From Myxococcales bacterium (GTDB taxonomy: Bacteria; Myxococcota; Polyangia; Nannocystales; Nannocystaceae): a stretch of 64,000 nucleotides of DNA. The translations under genes were made by a program, and so were the position numbers. Of the stretch, positions 28,101 through 35,897 are shown piece after piece. The notes below the pieces were generated by a model that was not told the origin of the DNA, made no database searches, and was given only the letters and a program-made list of their open reading frames with translations. Within the stretch, counting starts at the first letter, position 1; every line of letters begins with the position of its first letter. Location: NCBI GenBank assembly GCA_016793465.1, contig JAEUJW010000036.1, forward strand, positions 124,001 to 188,000, in the 5' to 3' direction.

Positions 28101-28320
28101 CGCTCATCGACGACTCGACCGGGAAGGTCACTGTCCGTTCGATGTCGACCGGTCCGAGCGCCGGGACCTTGGTCAGGATCTGCACCTGCACGTTCGTGAT
28201 GTCGGGGACGGCGTCGATCGGCAGCTGCAACGCGCTGCGGGCACCCACCACGCCCACGAGCACGACGAACGCGAGGACCAGGAGCCGCCACTGCAGACAA
28301 AATGCGACGATCTGCTTCAT
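25180..28320 (-). CDS. czcA: CzcA-type heavy-metal RND efflux pump
   Basis: 1,046 residues, the usual length. Trimeric inner-membrane proton antiporter that drives metal from periplasm or cytoplasm out through CzcB and CzcC. The N-terminal helix is followed by the classic porter sequence (LPIDAVPDITNVQVQI, FPVESSMSGLPG). TM4 carries IDFGIVVDGSIIVVE; the D-F-G-x-x-V-D pattern is that of Co/Zn/Cd/Ni (HME1/2) pumps rather than of CusA. The C-terminal half repeats the fold (FSISAAIGFIALFGIAVLNG). It lies 9 bp after czcB and overlaps the ATPase start. The reading frame is intact, in contrast to the second RND gene at 45070. Confidence 0.9.
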   Translation of the reverse strand: MKQIVAFCLQWRLLVLAFVVLVGVVGARSALQLPIDAVPDITNVQVQILTKVPALGPVDIERTVTFPVESSMSGLPGVTEIRSISRFGLSAVTVVFEEDTDLLRARQLVSERLTQARERLPPGVTPDLGPMSSGLGEILQFEVRADSMCGADEPDSDACYTPMELRVVLDWFIAFELRGVPGVVEVNSFGGELKTYEVEVLPDRLRALDVSLSELFEALERNNATAGGGYLVRAGEQLLVRGEGRIQSLEEIGDVLIETRDDGVPVRVRDIARVHFAPLIRQGAVTRDGRGEVVTGIVMMLVGANGRAVVEDVKTRIEQIEPSLPAGVRLDVFYDRATLVNRTIVTVAKNLAEGALFVIAVLFLLLGSIRGGLIVAAAIPFAMLVAFIGMKALGLSGNLMSLGAIDFGIVVDGSIIVVENAVVHLAAAARGRTRPMTYREAADVVLGATLDVRRAALFGEAIIVLVYVPILTLAGIEGKMFKPMAITVLFALCGAFIASLTFVPVLVASLLRQRPEEKEPLIVRLLHRVYPRVLGWTMAVPRLLIVLCLAMLGVAGWIGSRMGAEFVPRLDEGALAIQVLRLPSVSLEESVAGATRFERVLREFPEVVTIISKTGRAEIATDPMGVELSDAIIILRPPEEWQTAPTREGLVEAMSQRLTRALPGLGFSFSQPIELRMAELISGTRSDVAITVFGDDLGTLERLSLEIQTAVRDVPGATDVRGEQLAGLPTLEVTVDRAAASRYGVSVGDALDAIEAIGGRAVGEVYEGERRFRLQVRVPAGLRDDIEQLRILPVSGPGAQLVPLGQIASMQIVDSPASISRQSVRRRTNVEVNVRGRDLASFVGEAQARVAAIELPTGYVVRWGGQFENLTAATQRLALAVPLALGLIFVLLYMAFQEIKPALLIYLNVPFAAVGGVLLLWARGMPFSISAAIGFIALFGIAVLNGVVLLTTVKKLRAQGHGPREAAREGAEGRLRAVVMTATVAALGFLPMALSGSAGAEVQRPLATVVIGGLVSATFLTLFVLPTIYAFVYRKEERRPSKEHAP

Positions 28321-28329
28321 GGCTCCCTC

Positions 28330-29553
28330 TCAGTGGGCGTGGCCCTCGGATAGCTCTCCGCTCTTCAGCACGCTCTTCAGCGTGAACGCCCCGCTGACGG
28401 CGACCGCGGCGCCCTCGCTCAGGCCCTCGCGCACCTCGTAGAAGCCACCTGCGCGCCGTCCAAGCCGGATCGGCTGGGTGCGGAAGCTGTTCGGTTGGTC
28501 CGCTGGGACGAACACGACCTGCTGACCGTCGATGGTGGCGACCGCGTCGATCGGGACGACCAGCACGCGCTCGTCGCGGGCGCCACCGACGAGCTCGATA
28601 CTGCCATAGAGGCCGGATCGCAGCCGCGGATCGGGAGCCTCGAGCGTGACGCGGATCGGCAGCGAACGGGTCTTCTCGTCGAGCGAGGGCGCGACATAGT
28701 TGACGGTCCCTGCGAGGACCATGTCGGGGTAGGCGTGGGTACGGACAATGGCCGCGGTGTTGAGCTCGACACGGTCGATCTCGAGCTCCGGCACGTTGCC
28801 GCGGACCCACACCTTGGTCGGGTCCGTGATCGTGAACACCGCCTCGTCGGCGCCGGCGGTCTCGCCGAGGGTGGCGTGGAGATCGACGATCACCCCAGCG
28901 ATCGGCGAGACGAGCTGGAGCTCACCCGCGGATCCCGAGCCGAAAACCGCGAGCTGCCGGCGCAGGCCTTCGACGTCGGCCCGGAGCTCGCCGACCTGTG
29001 CCTCGGCCTCGATCAACGTGCGCTGAGCCCCGATGCCCTCGCTGGCGAGCTGTTGCTGGCGTTTGAGCGCGAGCTCGGCGGCCTCGAGGCGGGCCCTGGA
29101 CTGCCCGAGGCGAGCGCGGGCGGCCGAGACGTCGCTCGAGGCGACGACCGCGAGGAGCTGGCCGGCGTTGACGCGATCGCCCAGAGCCACGGCGACCCGG
29201 ACGAATCGGCCGGGCACCAGCGGCCCGACGTGGGCGAGGCTCGATGGGTCGAACTCGATCTCCGCAGGAATCGCTGTGCCGCCGCCGAGCGACCGCCGCT
29301 CGACCGTGCCGGTGCGGATCCCCGCGCGTTCGACCGCCTCTGCCTCGAGACGAACAACGCCCGGGGGGGCTTCGGCATGGTCGTCACCCTCCTCCCCGTG
29401 TTCGGCCTCTTCGGCGTGGCCCGCCTCCTCGGCCTCATGCCCGGCTTCCTCGGCGTGCTCCTTCGGAGCGGTCGGCTTGCTCGAGTCGCAAGCGACCAGC
29501 AGCGCGGCCCAAAGCATGACGGGAAGCGATCGAAGGTGCGTACTCATCTTCAT
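28330..29553 (-). CDS. czcB: CzcB-type periplasmic adaptor lipoprotein
   Basis: 407 residues. Membrane-fusion protein linking CzcA to CzcC. Lipobox LLVAC near residue 22. Residues 30-62 are an acidic His/Glu stretch (HAEEAGHEAEEAGHAEEAEHGEE) likely to bind metal before export. Then come the lipoyl/barrel-sandwich halves (VPGRFVRVAVALGDRVNAGQ and SPIAGVIVDLHATLGE) flanking a coiled-coil hairpin (RLEAAELALKRQQQLASEG), a beta-barrel domain and a membrane-proximal end rich in His (EGHAH). Its start overlaps the czcC stop by four bases. Confidence 0.88.
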   Translation of the reverse strand: MKMSTHLRSLPVMLWAALLVACDSSKPTAPKEHAEEAGHEAEEAGHAEEAEHGEEGDDHAEAPPGVVRLEAEAVERAGIRTGTVERRSLGGGTAIPAEIEFDPSSLAHVGPLVPGRFVRVAVALGDRVNAGQLLAVVASSDVSAARARLGQSRARLEAAELALKRQQQLASEGIGAQRTLIEAEAQVGELRADVEGLRRQLAVFGSGSAGELQLVSPIAGVIVDLHATLGETAGADEAVFTITDPTKVWVRGNVPELEIDRVELNTAAIVRTHAYPDMVLAGTVNYVAPSLDEKTRSLPIRVTLEAPDPRLRSGLYGSIELVGGARDERVLVVPIDAVATIDGQQVVFVPADQPNSFRTQPIRLGRRAGGFYEVREGLSEGAAVAVSGAFTLKSVLKSGELSEGHAH

Positions 29554-30950
29554 TTTCCTCCGGTGCGACGATCGACCGCGAAGTCCACGCCGACCGTCCG
29601 CTCGAGGTTTGCGAGCGCGACGAAGTAGTCGACATAGGTGTCCAGCGCGTCGCTCTGGATCTTCAGGAAGCGCTCGCGGCCGATGAGCAGCGACAGCATG
29701 TCGATCTCTCCGAGTTCGAATGAGCGGCGGAGCAGCCCGAGGTTCTCTTCGAATCGGGGCAGGATCTCGCTCCCATAGCTGCGCACGCGCTTGGCCGCGG
29801 CGACCACAGCGCTGTGTGCCTCCGCGATCTGGGCGTCGAGCAGGGTGAGGGTCGCGGCTTGTTCGGCGCGGGCGACCCCGGCACGCGCGCGGGCCAGGGC
29901 GCGCTCGCCCTGGTTGGTCTGGAAACTCGGGATCGTGAACGCCAGCGTCCCGAGCACGATGTTGTAGGGCCCCTCGGTCGTCGGATTGCCCTCGTGCCGG
30001 TACTGGACGCCGATCGAGGGCTGCGGCCAGACTTCGCGCCGCGCGACCTTCACGCGCGCGTCAGCCTCGCGGACCGCCGCCTCCCGCGTGCGCAGGACCG
30101 GGAGGTTCGACCGCGCCGTGGCCACGAGCTCCGGGTACGGCGGCGGGTCCTCCGGCGGCACGAGCCCGCCCCGAGGCTCGGGAGGGTTCGCGGCGGGCCA
30201 GCCCGAGAGCTGCGCGAGCTGGATGCGTGACACAAGCAGAGCCTGCTGCGCGGCTAGGAGCGACTGCTTCGCCTGGGCGACCTCGGCCTCGGCGAGCCGG
30301 AGCATCAGCGGCGGGACGTTGCCCGCCTTCACCTGGCCCTGCACCACGCGCAGTACGTTCTCCTGGAAGGCGAGCACGCGCTCGGCGAGCAGCGCACGTT
30401 CGTGCAGCACGAGTGCCCGCTGGAAGGCGGCGTGGATGTCGCAGTGGACTGCCCAGCGCGCCTGCTCGATCGCCGCGTCGGTCAGCTCGCCGAACCGCTT
30501 GGCGGCGTCACGCCGCCGGCCGCGTTCCCCAGCGATGTAGAGCCGCTGCGAGAGCGAGACGTCGGCGTCGACGCCGACCCCGAAGATGCCGTAGCGTGGG
30601 CCGACACCCGCCGCGAGTTCGGGATTCGCGGGCAGGAGCGGAGACGCGGCCACCCTCGCCGCGTCGGCGACACCCCGCGTGCTGCGAGCGATGACGAGCT
30701 GCGGCGAGTGGTCGTCGGCGTAGGCGAGAAGCTCCGCCAGCGACACCGGCTTGGCCCGCGCCGGGTCCGGGGATGAGGGGCCCGATCGACCCATCGTTGG
30801 TCCGGGCCCCACATCGGCGAGCGCGGGCTCTGCTCCACTTGCCGGGCCGGCGACAAGGGCGACCATCGCCGCGACGATAAGCAGGGACCTACTATTGACG
30901 ATCGTAGAAGAGGGCGAACTCGGGCGTCGTGGCGGGGTATCACGCGACAT
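29550..30950 (-). CDS. czcC: CzcC-type outer-membrane efflux protein
   Basis: 466 residues. TolC-like outer-membrane channel. A hydrophobic signal segment (SLLIVAAMVALVAGPASGA) at residues 21-40 follows an unusually long Ser/Pro/Arg n-region. Two OEP repeats follow, with long helices (VLHERALLAERVLAFQENVL; ARAGVARAEQAATLTLLDAQIAEAH) and the end typical of the family (YVDYFVALANLERTVGVDF). The ATG at 30950 lies only 4 bp after the M56 peptidase stop. BlaI-type operator 3 falls inside the first 20 codons, so a second promoter there, or a start further in, is possible. Confidence 0.85.
   Translation of the reverse strand: MSRDTPPRRPSSPSSTIVNSRSLLIVAAMVALVAGPASGAEPALADVGPGPTMGRSGPSSPDPARAKPVSLAELLAYADDHSPQLVIARSTRGVADAARVAASPLLPANPELAAGVGPRYGIFGVGVDADVSLSQRLYIAGERGRRRDAAKRFGELTDAAIEQARWAVHCDIHAAFQRALVLHERALLAERVLAFQENVLRVVQGQVKAGNVPPLMLRLAEAEVAQAKQSLLAAQQALLVSRIQLAQLSGWPAANPPEPRGGLVPPEDPPPYPELVATARSNLPVLRTREAAVREADARVKVARREVWPQPSIGVQYRHEGNPTTEGPYNIVLGTLAFTIPSFQTNQGERALARARAGVARAEQAATLTLLDAQIAEAHSAVVAAAKRVRSYGSEILPRFEENLGLLRRSFELGEIDMLSLLIGRERFLKIQSDALDTYVDYFVALANLERTVGVDFAVDRRTGGK
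30889..30907. promoter_or_regulatory. BlaI-type operator 3 (imperfect, inside czcC start)
   Basis: CTACTATTGACGATCGTAG, six of seven arm positions paired, same 19-bp span as the other sites. It lies within the first codons of czcC and could let the repressor block read-through or a secondary promoter. Confidence 0.55.
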
Positions 30951-30954
30951 CGAA

Positions 30955-31974
30955 TCACCATCCGATCAGAAAAACACCGGCGTACTCGGAAGCAGCGTGC
31001 AAGTGATCGAGGAGGCCGGTACCGGTCGTATGCGGCAGCGCGGCGACGACGAGCATGAGTCCGAGGATCGGCCGCAGCGCCGAACCACCACAACAATGCA
31101 CGGGGGGACGCTCGGAATAGGCGATGAGCAGCCCGACCCGAAGACGGAGTGCCGCGAGGTTACTCGCCCCGAGTGCAGGCTCGACGCGAGCAGGACCAGG
31201 CCGTGAGCCACGCACGAGCGAGTGGGCGAGCGCCGGTGCCGACGCACCTGCGAGGACCGCCTCGCGGTCGCAGTGGACCTCGCGTGCGAGGATCCAGCGG
31301 GCGAGTTCGCCGTCGAGGAACCACCGGCCGACAGGGTTGACTGCCAGAGCCCACCAGGCGATGAAGTAACGCAACGGATCTCGCCCGACGACGTGCTCGA
31401 GCTCGTGGTGGAGCGCCGCGATCAGCGACTCGTCGTCGAGTCCCTCGGCGAACGAGGTGCGGACGACCAGTCGGGGCGAGAGCACGCCCACCGTAAGCAT
31501 CGTCTCCGGCAGCGTGTCGCGCACCACGCAGCGCCCGGCGAGCGGCGTGAGCCGGGCGTGCCCGCTGATCAGCCGCGCGAGGCGGCCACGTGCCCGCTCC
31601 GCGTCGGGGCTGGTCGAGGCGCGCAGCAGTACCTGCTCCCAGATCAGCCGTGGCATGGCGAACAGCATCGCAAGCACGCTCAGCGCGAGCGCAAAGAAGA
31701 TGGCTTCGAGACAGAGGGCATCCGGGCCGTGCGGGGCGATGCAAACCTTAGCGACCCGGCCCGACTCCGCCTGGTGAAACCCCGCCGAGATCAACCAGAT
31801 CAGCGGGAGCCCGCTCGACGCGACGATCAGCACGTAGCGCAGACGCAAGCGAAGGTGGAGGTTCTCGCGCCGTCTGACGAACACGAGGAGCAGCCTCGTC
31901 ATCAGCGCGATGCAAGGGAGCGCCAGGCCGAACACGATCAACGGGCCGAGCAGCGGAAACACTGCCTCCGTCAT
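30955..31974 (-). CDS. M56 (BlaR1/MecR1-like) metallopeptidase without sensor domain
   Basis: 339 residues. Integral-membrane zinc peptidase that in Bla/Mec systems triggers cleavage of the BlaI repressor. N-terminal transmembrane segments (LLGPLIVFGLALPCIALM; YVLIVASSGLPLIWLISAGF), the zinc motif HHELEHVVGRD (HExxH) near residue 190, and the downstream ligand region REVHCDREAV. There is no penicillin-binding sensor domain at the C-terminus; the protein simply ends after another hydrophobic segment. Sensing must therefore occur through the membrane part or short loops. Start overlaps the repressor stop by four bases; metal-efflux genes follow in the same operon, so the signal is probably a metal or envelope stress. 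Confidence 0.88.
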   Translation of the reverse strand: MTEAVFPLLGPLIVFGLALPCIALMTRLLLVFVRRRENLHLRLRLRYVLIVASSGLPLIWLISAGFHQAESGRVAKVCIAPHGPDALCLEAIFFALALSVLAMLFAMPRLIWEQVLLRASTSPDAERARGRLARLISGHARLTPLAGRCVVRDTLPETMLTVGVLSPRLVVRTSFAEGLDDESLIAALHHELEHVVGRDPLRYFIAWWALAVNPVGRWFLDGELARWILAREVHCDREAVLAGASAPALAHSLVRGSRPGPARVEPALGASNLAALRLRVGLLIAYSERPPVHCCGGSALRPILGLMLVVAALPHTTGTGLLDHLHAASEYAGVFLIGW

Positions 31975-32393
31975 CGCTTCAGCTCCCGCCGACGGCGGCG
32001 GATCATCCGGTCCAGCTCGTCGAGTGCCGCCTCGTCGGCTGCCGAGGCGGTCTCGACGAGGAGAGCGAGCACGTCCCGACCAGCGGCGCTCCCGATGCTC
32101 TCCAGGACCTCACGGACGGTCGCCTGGACGAACTCCTCGCGGGAGTAGCGTGGCGTGTAGAGGTAGCGCTTACCGTCGCGCCGGCGCTCCAGCACAGCCT
32201 TCTCGTGGAGGCGCACGAGGGTCGTCATCACCGTCGTGTAGGCGATCTCGCGGCGAGCCTCGAGCGTGGCGTGCACATCGCTCACCGCGAAGTCTTTCAG
32301 GTCACGTGACCAGACGACGTCCATGATCTCCGCCTCAAGATCGTGGAGCCGGATCGCCGCGCCGTCCTGGCCCTTGCGTATGCGAAATTCCAT
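31971..32393 (-). CDS. BlaI/MecI/CopY-family transcriptional repressor
   Basis: 140 residues. Winged-helix repressor of the Penicillinase_R family: LHDLEAEIMDVVWS, the recognition region YTTVMTTLVRLHEKAVL, the wing ERRRDGKRYLYTP, then a dimerisation helix pair. No CopY-like Cys-x-Cys metal hook is present at the C-terminus, so release probably depends on cleavage by the adjacent M56 peptidase. The ATG at 32393 is preceded by GCGAGGAC. An operator (32407-32425) lies just upstream, and matching sites are spread over 24 kb, which points to an autoregulated regulon controller. Confidence 0.92.
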   Translation of the reverse strand: MEFRIRKGQDGAAIRLHDLEAEIMDVVWSRDLKDFAVSDVHATLEARREIAYTTVMTTLVRLHEKAVLERRRDGKRYLYTPRYSREEFVQATVREVLESIGSAAGRDVLALLVETASAADEAALDELDRMIRRRRRELKR

Positions 32394-32406
32394 GTCGTCC
32401 TCGCTT

Positions 32407-32425
32407 GTACTACAGGTCATAGTAG
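32407..32425. promoter_or_regulatory. BlaI-type operator 4 (autoregulatory)
   Basis: GTACTA-CAGGTCA-TAGTAG, 14 bp upstream of the repressor start. It keeps the TACTA-N7-TAGTA core and would place the whole six-gene operon under its own repressor. Confidence 0.8.
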
Positions 32426-32558
32426 GATGGAAGCCCCCACGGGCGAATATGCCCAAAGCCGCGGAGTGGCCTGGAGGTGACTCCGGAAGCCACCAGCAGC
32501 TAAAATTTTCGCGCCGGGCGTTGACGCCCGTCGAGGCGGTCTTACCCTCTCGGCCGCT

Positions 32559-32888
32559 ATGGTATCTGCAACGACTCCTCCCCCTCTCTATTGGATCCTC
32601 GAGTGCGACCACCCCGCGAATAAGCCGATCGTGCGGGTCTGTGCCCGGCCTGATGTAGGCTGGGCCGACACGCCGGCGAAGTCCTTCACGCGCCAGCAGG
32701 TGCTCGACCACATCCGGCTGAAGACCGCCAGATTCAGGACCGCGACGATGAACACCACGACCCAGAAGTGGGAGGCTGGCGCCGAGGTCGTTCTCACCGA
32801 CAACGGGCTGTGGATCACGACGACGCCCAACAGCAAGCAGGGGGACAACCTGGGCAGTCTGCCCGCATGCACCTGTAAGGCCGCTTAG
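32559..32888 (+). CDS. Small DUF3892-like protein
   Basis: 109 residues. The pattern I-V-x-V at the start, a short helix after SFTRQQVLDHI, then a strand pair ending LWITTT and the final DNLGSLPAC resemble DUF3892 proteins, which end DNLLSLPEC. No signal peptide is seen. It is divergent from the BlaI operon and lies between it and the diheme lipoprotein. Function unknown; family assignment moderate. Confidence 0.55.
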   Translation: MVSATTPPPLYWILECDHPANKPIVRVCARPDVGWADTPAKSFTRQQVLDHIRLKTARFRTATMNTTTQKWEAGAEVVLTDNGLWITTTPNSKQGDNLGSLPACTCKAA

Positions 32889-32966
32889 CACGCCCTGACT
32901 GCCTTGACGCCCGAGGATCGCCGGGCGTCGAGGCTGCTCGACTGTCGAGGCCGAGGACGGGTCGAT

Positions 32967-33848
32967 TCATAGGGCCGCTGCACACTCGCTCTCACGCTCG
33001 ATCCAGTAAAGGAAGTCGGCGTACCCAGGATCCTCGGCGCCGTTGAACTTGGCGCCGCCGCCGTGCTCAACCCCTCCATTCTTCTCCGTCAGCGGCTTCA
33101 GCAGCAGCAAGCTGTCGGTCGGGGTTTTCAGATCGATGTAGCTGCGCGACAGCACCGTCCGCATCGTCTCGAGCGAAGCCTCGTTGCAGGCCCCCGACGA
33201 GACCCACTTCGGCGCCATCGCGGTGTGGGGGGTGTCCTCGATCCCCTCGAAGTGGCAGGGGTGGCAGCGCCCGCGCCAGGCGAACACTTTCTCCCGGAAC
33301 ACTGCTTCACGGGTGAGGTCACTGCAGTCGCCAGGGTCGACGAACTCAGGCCGATCGGTGGTCGGCTCGGAGGTCGCGCAGGCTGGCTGCATCGACCCGC
33401 CGGCACACGGCTCCGCGACCTCTCCGCATGCCGCGGCGCCGCACGACGCGCTCCACTGGATCCACTCGAGAAACCCGTCGTACTCCTCCTGGACCACCTC
33501 GGGCGTGATGAGATCGCTGTTGGGATCCGCCCGCGAGATCCACTCGAGGATCTTGCTGTCCTCGGGCGCCTCGAGGTCGACCAGCCCCTGCTCGGTCAGG
33601 CAGGCCATCGTTTGGCAGGGGTCGTCGCGGACGAACAGGGTGAGGTCGACCCCCGACAGGTGACACTGGTTGCAGCTCTTCGGCCGATCCTCGGCGAGCA
33701 GCGGCTCGATCCGCTGCTCGAACAGCTCACCGAAGTCGGCCTGCGTGCACATCCTCGGCACCTCTTGCTGGACGCCCTCTGGCCGGGTGCAGCCGGCGAC
33801 CAGCACGAGTACGGAGGGCATGAGCAAGATGATGGACCGTGAATTCAT
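32967..33848 (-). CDS. Diheme cytochrome-like lipoprotein, intact paralogue of 15005
   Basis: 293 residues. Lipobox LVAGC, short linker, then CNQCH near residue 59 and CHPCH near residue 193. It shares long blocks with the frameshifted gene at 15005 (DRPKSCN-CHLSGVDL, CQTMACL, ISRADPNS, DPGDCSDLTREAVF, SLLLLKPLTEKNGGVEHGGG). In that conserved C-terminal block GGVEHGGG could contact a heme or metal. The gene is divergent from the lysyl oxidase gene and shares BlaI-type operator 5 with it. Likely an envelope electron-transfer protein; partners unknown. Confidence 0.75.
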   Translation of the reverse strand: MNSRSIILLMPSVLVLVAGCTRPEGVQQEVPRMCTQADFGELFEQRIEPLLAEDRPKSCNQCHLSGVDLTLFVRDDPCQTMACLTEQGLVDLEAPEDSKILEWISRADPNSDLITPEVVQEEYDGFLEWIQWSASCGAAACGEVAEPCAGGSMQPACATSEPTTDRPEFVDPGDCSDLTREAVFREKVFAWRGRCHPCHFEGIEDTPHTAMAPKWVSSGACNEASLETMRTVLSRSYIDLKTPTDSLLLLKPLTEKNGGVEHGGGAKFNGAEDPGYADFLYWIERESECAAAL

Positions 33849-33907
33849 GAAACGATCGAATCCCTCCGCCTGCGGGAGGCGAAGAAACGCATTGGGAGTG
33901 TTCTCTA

Positions 33908-33926
33908 CTACTACAAACTATAGTAG
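33908..33926. promoter_or_regulatory. BlaI-type operator 5
   Basis: CTACTA-CAAACTA-TAGTAG, perfect arms, between the divergent diheme lipoprotein (59 bp away) and lysyl oxidase (15 bp away) genes. Confidence 0.8.
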
Positions 33927-33941
33927 AAGGCCAGGGCCGAG

Positions 33942-35789
33942 ATGAGTTTCACGGTCCGGGACCCTCCCATGGTCAGGAAACCCCACGTTGCGGGCGTCGC
34001 GTGTTCGCTCGTCATGAGCGGCTGTCCCTGGGACCCGCCCATAGGTGAGGATCCCTCGACCGCGACGACCGCGGCAGTCGCCTCGACGAGCAGCACCGTG
34101 ACGCCGACCTCGACGAGCGACACGGGCGGGATCGGCACGATGTCGATCGACGTGCTCCCTCCCGCACCCTCCCTGGTCAGCCCGCCCGACGGCGCGAGCG
34201 AGGTTCCGCTGGTCACCTCGCTGTGCTGGCAGCCGGTCGTCGAGCCGGAGGGACAACCGCTGCGCTACCGCGTGTTCATCGACGACACCGAGCTCACGTC
34301 GGGCATCCTCGGCGGTGTGCCCGGGTACGAGGGCCCCTGCGTTGGACCGCTGAACTTCATGCTGGGGCGCACGTACACCTGGCGGGTCATGGCCTTCGAG
34401 GCTGACGACCCGACACACGTGTCGCCGTCGAGTGTGACGTGGAGCTTTTCGACGCCGCCCGAGGTCGCCGTCGAGACCGTCTTTGCCGACGATTTCAATG
34501 GCGACGGGCGCGGGTGGAAGGTCTCGGGCGACACGCCGAGCGGCGCGTGGATCCACGGTAAACCGGTGCGCACGTTCGATGGCGAGGCTCTGGCGCAGCC
34601 AGGTGGGTGTTTTGGAGGGACTGGCTGCTACTTCACCGGGCAGAACCCCGCTGGCGTCCCGGACCAGGCCGACGTCGCCGGCGGTACGACGGTCCTCACC
34701 TCGCCCGCGTTCGACCTCGGCGGAGCCACGGCCGCGACCGTCCAGTTGGCGCGCTTCTTCTACAAATCCGAGGCCACCCCGGGACCACGGCTGACGATCG
34801 AATTGCTCGTCCCAGCCGACGGGCCCGACGGGTACGACGCGCATCTGCTCGAGGAGTTGACCGCGCCGAGCGCCGGCACCACCGACAACCTGTGGTGGCC
34901 GCGCGAGTACGTGGCCTGCGGCGTGCCGATGGCCGACGGCTCGCGCCTGCGGATCTCCGCGACCGATACCGGCGGCGGCCTCCTCGAGGCCGCGATCGAC
35001 TCGATCAAGGTGCGTGCCCACGCCAATGCGCTCGTGTGCGGCAGCGGCGAGGGCGGAGCCTGCGACCCCGCGCTCGACGCGGCCTGCCCGGCAGACCTCC
35101 TCTGCTGCTCACAGGGGGTGATCAACGAAGGCGTCCACCGTTGCACGCCGCCGGCTGCCGGCCTCGACTTCGAAAATCCGCCGCCGAACGTCGACGACCC
35201 TGGCAACGGCCCGCTCGGCTGCGACGCGCCGGACCTCATCGTCGATAACCGCTGGCTGTTCCCGATCTTCACGCAGATCGCGGTGACCATCGAGACCTGC
35301 GAGTACTACGAGGGCTGCGTCGGTGACCTCGGCGCGCGCACGGTGATGCTGTTCACCGCCGCCACGCCCAACGTCGGCTCCGCCGATTTGGTGATGGGTG
35401 TGCCGGCGAATCATCCCGAGCTGTTCCAGTACAGCCCGTGTCACGACCACTACCACTTCGACGAGTTCGCCCGCTATCAGTTACTCCTCGGAGAGGATGT
35501 CGCGGCCCTTGGCCACAAGCAGGCGTTCTGCATGCTGGACACCACAAGCTGGGCCTGGCCGCTCGCGCCAGCGAAATTCAACTGCGCGAACCAGGGCATC
35601 AGCCGCGGCTTCTCGGACTTCTACGACGCCGGACTGCCGTGCCAGTGGATCGACATCACCGGGGTGCCGCCGGGCGAGTACACCCTGCGGATCAGCGTCA
35701 ACAACCCTCGCCCCGAGACCGCGTTGCGCGTCCTCAACGAGCGCGACTACTCCAACAACGTCGCTGACGTCGTCGTTTCGATCCCGTGA
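33942..35789 (+). CDS. Secreted lysyl oxidase (copper amine oxidase of LOX family)
   Basis: 615 residues, lipoprotein-like signal (SLVMSGC; the ATG at 33969 would give a shorter n-region). Residues 70-180 form a fibronectin-like domain, 180-355 a jelly-roll-like domain, and 365-400 a short Cys-rich knot. Residues 420-610 are a lysyl oxidase domain: the copper site CHDHYHF (H501, H503, H505), GHKQAFCMLDT with K526, CANQGIS, and FYDAGLPCQWIDITGVPPGEY with Y561, then ERDYSNN. K526 and Y561 are the residues that form the lysine tyrosylquinone cofactor in animal LOX. Expected reaction: oxidative deamination of protein lysines or amines, needing copper and oxygen. It is placed behind a BlaI-type operator shared with a diheme lipoprotein. 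Confidence 0.88.
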   Translation: MSFTVRDPPMVRKPHVAGVACSLVMSGCPWDPPIGEDPSTATTAAVASTSSTVTPTSTSDTGGIGTMSIDVLPPAPSLVSPPDGASEVPLVTSLCWQPVVEPEGQPLRYRVFIDDTELTSGILGGVPGYEGPCVGPLNFMLGRTYTWRVMAFEADDPTHVSPSSVTWSFSTPPEVAVETVFADDFNGDGRGWKVSGDTPSGAWIHGKPVRTFDGEALAQPGGCFGGTGCYFTGQNPAGVPDQADVAGGTTVLTSPAFDLGGATAATVQLARFFYKSEATPGPRLTIELLVPADGPDGYDAHLLEELTAPSAGTTDNLWWPREYVACGVPMADGSRLRISATDTGGGLLEAAIDSIKVRAHANALVCGSGEGGACDPALDAACPADLLCCSQGVINEGVHRCTPPAAGLDFENPPPNVDDPGNGPLGCDAPDLIVDNRWLFPIFTQIAVTIETCEYYEGCVGDLGARTVMLFTAATPNVGSADLVMGVPANHPELFQYSPCHDHYHFDEFARYQLLLGEDVAALGHKQAFCMLDTTSWAWPLAPAKFNCANQGISRGFSDFYDAGLPCQWIDITGVPPGEYTLRISVNNPRPETALRVLNERDYSNNVADVVVSIP

Positions 35790-35897
35790 TCGGTCTACTC
35801 TGAGCGCGACGCATGTTGTCTCCAACCACTTGGCCGGGACGCATCTTCCTCGACGCGGGGACGATCCTGTACGTCGGCGACGGAGGTGCCGCGGATC

